Source: Eulemur rufifrons
Lineage: Eukaryota > Chordata > Mammalia > Primates > Lemuridae
Direction of reading: 5' to 3'
DNA length: 64,000 nt
Assembly: GCF_041146395.1 (NCBI RefSeq)
Contig: NW_027182922.1
Location: 390,001-454,000 of the forward strand
Shown: one piece after another, positions 11,347 through 21,928 of the stretch
How the letters are laid out: every line of letters begins with the position of its first letter
How positions within the stretch are numbered: position 1 is the stretch's first letter
Program-made: the position numbers and the translations under genes
The notes under the pieces: generated by a model
Database searches by the model: none
What the model saw: the letters and a program-made list of their open reading frames with translations, nothing else
Told to the model about the DNA's origin: nothing

Positions 11347-12459
11347 AGCCTGTTCCTTTAAGAATCCTTTGATTCATCACCTGGGAATCCACCATGGTTC
11401 TCTAGACCTCTCTTTGCATGGGCACAGGTAACTGGCTTGTTCCAAGAAGTATGCGACAGAGCTTTTGAATTAACCAGTACTTTTAGAATTGTCAGGTTTT
11501 TAGCATGTTTAAACGTAATTGTGATAACGTTTGAATGTGCCTCCTTAAACCCAAGATGGCTGCCACGGATATAAATATGCTGAGGCATAGCTGACTTGTT
11601 GATGCCTATTTTTGTTAGTGGAGACTGACAAGAAGACATTCTTCTAAGTATCATCTCACCATCATTTTTCCATTGCGTAAAAATGGAGGGAAATTTTGCA
11701 AGTTAGTATTATAATTAGATGTTGGGTACGTATTTTTTTTTCTTTTTTTGTGGGGTAGGAGTGGATGGGCGTTTCAGGCCCTCTGTTAGTTCGCTGGTTT
11801 TCTTTTATTATCCCCAGAGAGGACAAGTGGGCATGTGTTTGGCAGGTGAAAAGTGTGGATTCTATTTCAGAGAATTAAACAGGATCCACATGGTCATCCC
11901 ATTCCTTTAAGAATCCTTTGCTTCATCAGCTGGGAATCCACCATGGTTCTATATACTCCTCTATGCGTTGGCACAGGTAACTGGCGTCTTCCAAGAAGTA
12001 TGCCGCAGAGCTTTTCAATTAACCAGTACGTTGAAAATTATTTGCAGGTTTTCAGCATTTCACCCTAATTGTAATAACGTTTGTATGTGCCTCCTGAAAC
12101 CCAAAATGGCTGCCACGGACATAACTATGCTGAGGTGTAGACGACTTGGTGTTGCCTATTTTTGTCAGCGGAGACTAACAAGAAGCCATTCTAAGTATAA
12201 GCCCACCGTCATTTTTCCATTGTTAAAAAATGCAGGGAAATTTTGCAAGTTAGCTTTATAATTAGTAGCTGGAGGGTACGTTTTTTTTTTTTTTTTTTTC
12301 CGTCGGGTCGGTGTCAATAGGGGGGTCAGGCCCTCTATAAATTTGCTGGTTTGTTTTTATTATCCCCAGAGAGGGGAAGTCGGCATTTGATGGCAGCTGA
12401 AAAGTGCGGATACTCTTTCAGAGAATTAAACAGCATTCGCATGGTCATCCCGTTCCTTT

Positions 12460-12468
12460 AAGAATCCT
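12460..12468. repeat. Alu target-site duplication, left copy
   Basis: AAGAATCCT, repeated at 12818-12826 directly after the Alu A-tail. The top-strand context TT/AAGA resembles the L1 endonuclease preference TT/AAAA. Confidence 0.85.
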
Positions 12469-12790
12469 GGAAGGGCGCGGTGGCTCACGCCTGTAATCCT
12501 AGCACTCTGGGAGGCCGAGGCGGGTGGATCGCTCGAGGTCAGGAGTTCGAGACCAGCCTGAGCAAGAGCGAGACCCCGTCTCTACTAAAAATAGAAAGAC
12601 ATTATATGGACAACTAAAAATCTATATAGAAAAAATTAGCCAGGCATAGTGACGCATGCCTGTAGTCCCAGCTACTCGGGAGGCTGAGGCAGTAGGATCG
12701 TTTAGCCGAGGAGTCTGAGGTTGCTGTGAACTAAGCTGACGCCACGGCACTCACTATAGCCTGGGCAACAAATTGAGACTCTGTCTCAAC

Positions 12791-12819
<29 letters not shown>
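12469..12819 (+). mobile_element. Alu SINE, strepsirrhine type
   Basis: Full-length dimeric Alu inserted in satellite 1. The left arm has the RNA polymerase III A box (TGGCTCACGCCTG, 12481-12493) and B box (AGTTCGAGACC, near 12545-12555). After TCTCTACTAAAAATAGAAAG comes an A/T-rich insertion (about 12597-12640) absent from human Alus and, from general knowledge, typical of lemur Alus. The right arm runs to GAGACTCTGTCTC and a pure 29-A tail at 12791-12819. The uninterrupted A-tail and clean 9-base target duplication argue for a fairly recent insertion, after this monomer was in place. Mobilised in trans by L1 proteins. Confidence 0.95.
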
Positions 12820-12821
<2 letters not shown>

Positions 12822-12826
12822 ATCCT
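12818..12826. repeat. Alu target-site duplication, right copy
   Basis: AAGAATCCT overlapping the end of the A-tail; the satellite monomer resumes with TTGCTTCATCAGCTGGG. Confidence 0.85.
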
Positions 12827-15800
12827 TTGCTTCATCAGCTGGGAATCCACCATGGTTCTATATACTCCTCTATGCGTGGGCACAGGTACCTGGCTTGTTC
12901 CAAGAAGTATGCCGCAGAGCTTTTCAATTAACCAGTACGTTGAAAATTATTTGCAGGTTTTCAGCTTTCACCATAATTGTGATAAGGTTTTTATGTGCCT
13001 GCTGAAACCAAAGATGGCTGCCACGGACATAACTATGCTGAGGCGTAGCTCACTTGGTGTTTCCTATTTTTGTCAGTGGAGACTGACAAGAAGCCATTCT
13101 TCTAAGTATCATCCCACCATGATTTTTCCATTGTTTAAAAATGCAGGGAAATTGTGCAAGTTAGCATTATATTTAGTAGCTGGAGGGTACTATTTTTTTT
13201 TTTGTGGTGTCGGTGTGGATGGGGGTGCAAGGCCCTCTAGATGTTCGCTGGTTTGTTTTTATTATCCCCAGAGAGGAGAAGTGGGCATGTTGTTGGCAGG
13301 TGAAAAGTGCGGATTCTGTTTCAAAGAATTAAACAGGATCCGCATGGTCATCCGCTTCCTTTAAGAATCCTTTGCTTCATCAGCTGGGAAACCACCATGG
13401 TTCTATATACTCCCGTATGGGTGGGCACAGGTGACTGTCTTGTTCCAAGAAGTATGCCACAGAGGTTTTCAAATAAAAAGTACATTGAAAATTATTTGCA
13501 GGTGTTCAGCGTTTCATCATAATTGCGACAACGTTTGTATGTGCCTTGAAACCCAAGATGGCTGCCACAGACATAACTATGCCGAGGCGTAGCTGACTTG
13601 GTTTTGCCGATTTTTGTTAGCGGAGACTGACAAGAAGCCATTCTTCTAAGTATCATGCCGCCATCATATTTCAGTTGGTTAAAAATGAAGGGAAATTTAG
13701 GAACTTAGCATTATAATTAGTAGCTGGAGGGTACGGTTTTTTTTGTGTGTGTGGTCGATGTGGATGGGAGGCGTCAGGTCCTCTGTCAGTTCGCTGGTTA
13801 GTTTTTATTATCCCCAGAGAGGAGAAGTGGGCATGTGTTTGGCAGGTGAAAAGGGCGTATTCTGTTTCAGAGAATTAACGATGATCCCCATGGTCATCCC
13901 GTTCCTTTAATAATCCTTTACTTCATCACCTGGAAATCCACCATGGTTCTATATACTCCTCTTTGCGTGGGAACAGGTAACTGGCTTGTTCCAAGAAGTA
14001 TGCTGGAGAGTTTTCAAATTAACCAGTACGTTGAAAATTATTTGCAGGTGTTCAGCGTTTCACCATAATTTTGATAACGTTTGTATGTGCCTCCTGAAAC
14101 CCAAGAAGGCTGCGACGGACATAACTATGCTGAGGAGTAGCTGACTTGGTGTTGCCTATTTTTGTTAGTGGAGACAGACAAGAAGCCATTCTTCTAAGTA
14201 TCATCCCACCACCATTTTTCCATTGTTTTAAAATGCAGGTAAATTTTGCAAGTTAGCATTATAATTAGTAGCTGGAGGGCACGGTTTTTTTTTGTGTGTG
14301 GTCGATGTGGATGGGGGGGGTCAGGCCCTCTGTCAGTTCGCTGGTTAGTTTTTATTATCCCCAGAGAGAAGTGGGCATGTGTTTGGCAGGTGAAAAGGGC
14401 GGATTCTGTTTCAGAGAATTAACGATGATCCCCATGGTCATCCCGTTCCTTTAATAATCCTTAACTTCATCAGCTGGAAATCCACCATGGTTCTATATAC
14501 TCCTCTTTGCGTGGGAAAAAGTAACTGGCTTGTTCCAAGAAGTATGCCGCAGAGCTTTTCAATTAACCACTACGTTGAAAATTATTTGCAGGTGTTCAGC
14601 GTTTCACCATAATTGTGATAACGTTTGTTTGTGCCTCCTGAAACCCAAGAAGGCTGCGACGGACATAACTATGCTGCGGAGTAGCTGACTTGGTGTTGCC
14701 TATTTTTGTTAGTGGAGACTGACAAGAATCCATTCTTCTAAGTATCATCCCACCACCATTTTTCCATTGTTTTAAAATGCAGGGAAATTTTGCAAGTTAG
14801 TATTATAATTAGTAGCTGGAGGGTACTTTTTTTTTTTGTGGGGTCGGTGTGGATGGGGGTGCAAGGCCCTCTAGATGTTCGCTGGTTTGTTTTTATTATC
14901 CCCAGAGAGGAGAAGGGGCATGTTGTTGGCAGGTGAAAAGTGCGGATTCTGTTTCAAAGAATTAAACAGGATCCGCATGGTCATCCGCTTCCTTTAAGAA
15001 TCCTTTGCTTCATCAGCTGGGAAACCACCATGTTTCTATATACTCCCGTATGGGTGGCCACAGGTTACTGGCTTGTTCCAAGAAGTATGCCACAGAGCTT
15101 TTCAAATAAAAAGTACATTGAAAATTATTTGCAGGTGTTCAGCGTTTCATCATAATTTTGAAAACGTTTGTATGTGCTTGAAACCCAAGTTGGCTTCCAC
15201 AGACATAACTATGCTGAGGCGTAGCTGACTTGGTTTTGCCGATTTTTGTTAGTGGAGACTGACAAGAAGCCATTCTTCTAAGTATCATGCCGCCATCATT
15301 TTTCCGTTGGTTAAAAATTAAGGGAAATTTTGGAAGTTAGCATTATAATTAGTAGCTGGAGGGTACGGTTTTTTTTGTGTGTGTGGTCGATGTGGATGGG
15401 GGGGTCAGGCCCTGTGTCAGTTAGCTGGTTAGTTTTTATTATCCCCAGAGAGGAGAAGTGGGCATGTGTTTGGCAGGTGAAAAGGGCGGATTCTGTTTCA
15501 GAGAATTAACGATGATCCCCATGCCTATCCCGTTTCTTTAATAATCCTTTACTTCATCAGTGGAAATCCACCATGGTTCTATATACTCCTCTTTGCGTGG
15601 GAACAGGTAACTGGCTTGTTCCAAGAAGTATGCCGCAGAGCTTTTCAATTAACGAGTACGTTGAAAATTATTTGCAGGTGTTCAGCGTTTCACCATAATT
15701 ATGATAACGTTTGTTTGTGCCTCCTGAAACCCAAGGTGGCTGCCACGAACATAAGGATGCTGAGGCGTAGCTGACTTGGTTTTGCCTATTTTTGTTAGTG

Positions 15801-16997
15801 GAGACTGACAAGAATCCATTCTTCTAAGTATCATCTCACCATCATTTTTCCATTGTTTAAAAATGCAGGAAAATTTTGCAAGTTAGCATTATAATTAGTA
15901 GCTGGAGGGTACTTTTTTTTTTTGTGGGGTCAGTGTGGATGGGTTGGTCAGGCCATCTGTCAATTCACTGGTTTGTTTTTATTATCCCCAGAGAGGAGAA
16001 GTGGGCATGTGTTTGGCAGGGGAAAAGGGCGGATTCTGTTTCAGAGAATTAAACAGGATCCGCATGGTCATCTCATTCCTTTAAGAATCCTTTGCTTCAT
16101 CAGCTGGGATTCCACCATGTTTCTATATACTCCTCTATGCGTGGGCACAGGTACCTGGCTTGTTCCAAGAAGTATGCCGCAGAGCTTTTCAATTAACCAC
16201 TACGTTGAAAATTATTTGCAGGTTTTCAGCGTTTCACCATAATTTTGATAACGTTTGTATGTGCCTCCTGAAACCCAAGAAGGCTGCGACGGACATAACT
16301 ATGCTGAGGAGTAGCTGACTTGGTGTTGCCTATTTTTGTTAGTGGAGACAGACAAGAAGCCATTCTTCTACGTATCATCCCACCACCATTTTTGCATTGT
16401 TTTAAAATGCAGGGAAATTTTGCAAGTTAGCATTATAATTAGTAGCTGGAGGGTACGGTTTTTTTGTGTGTGTGGTCGATGTGGATGGGGGGGTCAGGCC
16501 CTCTGTCAGTTCGCTGGTTAGTTTTTATTATCCCCAGAGAGGAGAAGTGGGCATGTGTTTGGCAGGTCAAAAGGGTGGATTCTGTTTGAGAGAATTAACG
16601 ATGATCCCCATGCTCATCCCGTTCCTTTAATAATCCTTTACTTCCTCAGCTGGAAATCCACCATGGTTCTATATACTCCTCTTTGCGTGGAACAGGTAAC
16701 TGGCTTGTTCCAAGAAGTATGCCGCAGAGCTTTTCAATTAACCACTACGTTGAAAATTATTTGCAGGTGTTCAGGGTTTCACCATAATTGTGATAACGTT
16801 TGTTTGTGCCTCCTGAAACCCAAGAAGGCTGCCACGAACATAACGATGCTGAGGCGTAGCTGACTTGGTGTTGCCTATTTTTGTTAGTGGAGACTGACAA
16901 GAATCCATTCTTCCAGGTATCATCTCACCATCATTTTTCTATTGTTTAAAAATGCAGGAAAATTTTGCAAGTTAGCATTATAATTGGTAGCTGGAGG

Positions 16998-18640
16998 CTA
17001 CCGTGTTTTTTTTTTTTTTTCCTGTGGGGTCGGTGTGGATGTGTTGGTCAGGCCCTCTGTCAGTTCGCTGGTTTGTTTTTATTATCCTCAGAGAGGAGAA
17101 GTGGGTATTAGTATGGCAGGTGAAAACTGCGGATCTGTTTCAGAGAATTAAACAGGATCCGCATGGTAATCCCGTTCCTTTAAGAATCCTTTGCTTCATG
17201 AGCTGGGAATCCACCATGGTTCTATATACTTTTCTATGCGTGGGCACAGGAAACTGGCTTGTTCCAAAAAGTATGCCTCAGAGCTTTTCAATGAACCAGT
17301 ATGTTGAAAATCCTTTGCAGGTTTTTAGCGTTTCACCATAATTGTGATAACGTGTGTATGTGCCTACTGAAACCAAATATGGCTGCTACGGACATAACTA
17401 TGCCGAGGCGTAGCTGACTTGGTGTTGCCTATTTTTCTCAGTGGAGACTGACAAGAAGCCATTCTTCTAAGTATCATCCCACCATCATTTCTCCATTGTT
17501 TAAAAATGCAGGGAAATTTTGCAAATTGGCATTATAATTAGTAGCTGGAGGGTACTTTTTTTTTTGTGGGGTCGGTCAGGATGGGTGTTCAGGGCCTCTG
17601 TCAGATCGCTGGTTTGTTTTTATTATCGCCAGAGAAGAGTAGTATGCATGTGTTTGGCAGGTGAAAAGTGTGGATTCTGTTACAGAGAATTAAACAGGAT
17701 CCGCATGGTCATCTCATTCCTTTAAGAATCCTTTGCTTCATCAGCTGGGATTCCACCATGTTTCTATATACTCCTCTATGCGTGGGCACAGGTACCTGGC
17801 TTGTTCCAAGAAGTATGCTGGAGAGTTTTCAAATTAACCAGTACGTTGAAAATTATTTGCAGGTTTTCAGCGTTTCACCATAATTTTGATAACGTTTGTA
17901 TGTGCCTCCTGAAACCCAAGAAGGCTGCGACGGAGATAACTATGCTGAGGAGTAGCTGACTTGGTGTTGCCTATTTTTGTTAGTGGGGACAGACAAGAAG
18001 CCATTCTTCTAAGTATCATCCCACCACCATTTTTCCATTGTTTTAAAATGCAGGGAAATTTTGCAAGTTAGCATTATAATTAGTAGCTGGAGGGTACGGT
18101 TTTTTTGTGTGTGTGTGGTGGATGTGGATGGGGGCGTCAGGCCCTCTGTCAGTTCGCTGGTTAGTTTTTATTATAACCAGAGAGGAGAAGGGGGCATGTG
18201 TTTGGCAGGAGAAAAGGGCGGATTCTGTTTCAGAGAATTAACGATGATCCCCATGGTCATCCCGATCCTTTAATAATCCTTTACTTCATCAGCTGGAAAT
18301 CCACCATGGTTCTATATACTCCTCTTTGTGTGGGAACAGGTAACTGGCTTGTTCCAAGAAGTATGCCGCAGAGCTTTTCAATTAACCACTACGTTGAAAA
18401 TTATTTGCAGGTGTTCAGCGTTTCACCATAATTGTGATAACGTTTGTTTGTGCCTCCTGAACCCAAGAAGGCTGCGACGGACATAACTATGCTGAGGCGT
18501 AGCTGACTTGGTTTTGCCTATTTTTGTTAGTGGAGACTGACAAGAATCCATTCTTCTAAGTATCATCTCACCATCATTTTTCCATTGTTTAAAAATGAAG
18601 GAAAATTTTGCAAGTTAGCATTATAATTAATAGCTGGAGG
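16998..18640 (+). repeat. Satellite 1 three-monomer higher-order unit 1
   Basis: About 1643 bp from one c-type monomer anchor (CTACCGTG) to the next. Order of the units: c, K (b form with CATCTCATTCC), N. Confidence 0.75.
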
Positions 18641-20281
18641 CCACGGTGTTTTTTTTTTTTTTTCCCGTGGGGTCGGTGTGGATGTGTTGGTCAGGCCCTC
18701 TGTCAGTTCGCTGGTTTGTTTTTATTATCCCCAGAGAGGAGAAGTGGGTATTAGTATGGCAGGTGAAAACTGCGGATCTGTTTCAGAGAATTAAACTGGA
18801 TCCGCATGGTAATCCCGTTCTTTTAAGAATCCTTTGCTTCATGAGCTGGGAATCCACCATGGTTCTATATACTCCTCTATGCGTGGGCACAGGAAACTGG
18901 CTTGTTCCAAGAAGTATGCCTCAGAGCTTTTCTATTAACCAGTATGTTGAAAATCCTTTGCAGGTTCAGCGTTTCACCATAATTATGATAACGTGTGTAT
19001 GTGCCTGCTGAAACCAAATATGGCTGCTACGGACATAAATATGCCGAGGCGTAGCTGACTTCGTGTTGCCTACTTTTGTCAGTGGAGACTGACAAGAGGC
19101 CATTCTTCTAAGTATCATCCCACCATCATTTCTCCATTGTTTAAAAATGCAGGGAAATTTTGCAATTTGGCATTTTAATTAGTAGCTGGAGGGTACTTTT
19201 TTTTTTGTGGGGTCGGTCAGGATGGGTGTTCAGGCCCTCTGTCAGATCGCTGGTTTGTTTTTATTATCCCCAGAGAAGAGTAGTGGGCATGTGTTTGGCA
19301 GGTGAAAAGGGCGGATTCTGTTTCAGAGAATTAACGATGATCCCCATGGTCATCCCGTTCTTTTAATAATCCTTTACTTCATCAGCTGGAAATCCACCAT
19401 GGTTCTATATACTCCTCTTTGCGTGGGAACAGGAAACTGGCTTGTTCCAAGAAGTATGCCGCAGAGCTTTTCAATTAACCAGTTCGTTGAAAATTATTTG
19501 CAGGTTTTCAGCGTTTCACCATAATTGTGAGAACGTTTGTTTGTGCCTCCTGAATCCCAAGAAGGCTGCGACGGACATAACTATGCTGAGGAGTAGCTTA
19601 CTTGGTGTTGCCTATTTTTGTTAGTGGAGACTGACAAGAAGCCACTCTTCTAAGTATCATCCCACCACCATTTTTCCATTGTTTTAAAAGGCAGGGAAAT
19701 TTTGCAAGTTAGCATTATAATTAGTAGCTGGAGGGTACGGTTTTTTGTGTGTGTGTGGTCGATGTGGATGGGGGGATCAGGCCCTCTGTCAGTTCGCTGG
19801 TTAGTTTTTATTATCCCCAGAGAGGAGAAGTGGGCATGTGTTTGGCAGGTGAAAAGGGCGGATTCTCTTTCAGAGAATTAAAGATGATCCCCATGGTCAT
19901 CCCGTTCCTTTAATAATTCTTTACTTCATCAGCTGGAAATCCACCATGGTTCTATATACTCCTCTTTGCGTGGGAACAGGTACCTGGCTTGTTCCAAGAA
20001 GTATGCCTCAGAGCTTTTCAATTAACCACTACGTTGAAAATTATTTGCAGGTGTTCAGGGTTTCACCATAATTGTGATAACGTTTGTTTGTGCCTCCTGA
20101 AACCCAAGAAGGCTGCGACGGACATAACTATGCTGAGGAGTAGCTGACTTGGTTTTGCCTATTTTTGTTAGTGGAGACTGACAAGAATCCATTCTTCTAA
20201 GTATCATCTCACCATCATTTTTCCATTGTTTTAAAATGCAGGAAAATTTTGCAAGTTAGCATTATAATTAGTAGCTGGAGG
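18641..20281 (+). repeat. Satellite 1 three-monomer higher-order unit 2
   Basis: About 1641 bp, order c, N, N. The c anchor here reads CCACGGTG. Confidence 0.75.
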
Positions 20282-21928
20282 CTACGGTGTTTTTGTTTTT
20301 TTTTTCCCGTGGGGTCGGTGTGTATGTGTTGGTCAGGCCCTGTGTCAGTTCGCTGGTTTGTTTTTATTATCCCCAGAGAGGAGAAGTGGGTATTAGTATG
20401 GCAGGTGAAAACTGCGGATCTGTTTCAGAGAATTAAACAGGATCCGCATGGTAATCCCGTTCCTTTAAGAATCCTTTGCTTCATGAGCTGGGAATCCACC
20501 ATGGTTCTATATACTTCTCTATGCGTGGGCACAGGAAACTGGCTTGTTCCAAGAAGTATGCCTCAGAGCTTTTCAATTAACCAGTATGTTGAAAATCCTT
20601 TGCAGGTTTTCAGCGTTTCACCATAATTGTGATAACGTGTGTATGTGCCTACTGAAATCAAATATGGCTGCTACGGACATAACTATGCTGAGGCGTAGCT
20701 CACTTGGTGTTGCCTATTTTTGTTAGTGGAGACAGACAAGAAGCCATTCTTCTAAGTATCATCCCACCACCATTTTTCCATTGTTTTAAAATGCAGGGAA
20801 ATTTTGCAAGTTAGCATTATAATTAGTACCTGGAGGGTACGGTTTTTTTTGTTTGTGGTCGATGTGGATGGGGGTTCAGGCCCTCTGTCAGTTCGCTGGT
20901 TAGTTTTTATTATCCCCAGAGAGGAGAAGTGGGCATGTGTTTGGCAGGTGAAAAGGGCGGATTCTGTTTCAGAGAATTAATGATGATTCCCATGGTCATC
21001 CCGTTCCTTTAATAATCCTTTACTTCATCAACTGGAAATCCACCATGGTTCTATATACTCCTGTTTTCCTCGGAACAGGTAATTGGCTTGTTCCAAGAAG
21101 TATGCCGCAGAGGTTTTCAATTAACCACTACTTTGAAAATTATTTGCAGGTGTTCAGCGTTTCACAATAATTGTGATAACGTTTGTTTGTGCCTCCTGAA
21201 GCCCAAGAAGGCTGCGAAGGACATAACTATGCTGAGGAATAGCTGACTTGGTGTTGCCTATTTTTGTTAGTGGAGACTGACAAGAAGCCATTCTTCTAAG
21301 TATCATCCCACCATCATTTTTCCATTGTTTTAAAATGCAGGGAAATTTTGCAAGTTAGCATTATAATTAGTAGTTGGAGGGTACTGTTTATTTTTTTTGG
21401 GGTGGTCGATTTGGATGGGGGGGTCAGGCCCTCTGTCAGTTCGCTGGTTAGTTTTTATTATCCCTAGAGAGGATAAGTGGGCATTTGTTTGGCAGGTGAA
21501 AAGGGCGGATTCCGTTTCAGAGAATTAACGATGATCCCCAAGGTCATCCCGTTCCTTTAATAATCCTTTACTTCATCAGCTGGAAATCCACCATGGTTCT
21601 ATATACTCCTCTTTGCGTGGGAACAGGTAACTGGCTTGTTCCAAGAAGTATGCCGCAGAGCTTTTCAATTAACCACTACGTTGAAAATTATTTGCAGGTG
21701 TTCAGCGTTTCACCATAATTGTGATAACGTTTGTTTGTGCCTCCTGAAACCCAAGATGGCTGCCACGAACATAACTATGCTGAGGCGTAGCTGACTTGGT
21801 TTTGCCTATTTTTGTTAGTGGAGACTGACAAGAATCCATTCTTCTAAGTATCATCTCACCATCATTTTTCCATTGTTTAAAAATGCAGGAAAATTTTGCA
21901 AGTTAGCATTATAATTAGTAGCTGGAGG
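20282..21928 (+). repeat. Satellite 1 three-monomer higher-order unit 3
   Basis: About 1647 bp, order c, N, N. The 125-codon open stretch in the c monomer at 20249 recurs almost unchanged at 21896. Confidence 0.75.

Larger units (their letters stand above)
5911..11850 (+). repeat. Satellite 1, proximal divergent monomers with long dyads
   Basis: Eleven monomers, visibly divergent from each other and without an obvious higher-order period. Most contain a long inverted repeat ending the unit (see the dyad entries) and many keep a YY1-like AAGATGGCTGCC box. The distinct end block TTTTCAGCCTGTTCC is replaced by CATGGTCATCCCGTTCC in the later array. Confidence 0.8.

Noticed and set aside
12469..12819. 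tRNA or 7SL RNA gene suggested by the A and B boxes
   Set aside because: The dimeric structure, middle A-rich linker, A-tail and target duplication identify an Alu rather than a source RNA gene.
20249..20626. 125-codon open frame in satellite 1 c-type monomers (also 21896-22273, 24606-25019)
   Set aside because: It lies within one satellite unit, begins in the unit's common sequence, encodes a T-tract-derived phenylalanine run and has no recognisable domain. It recurs because the DNA is repeated, and other subtypes break it. The copy at 24606 simply runs across the array junction.
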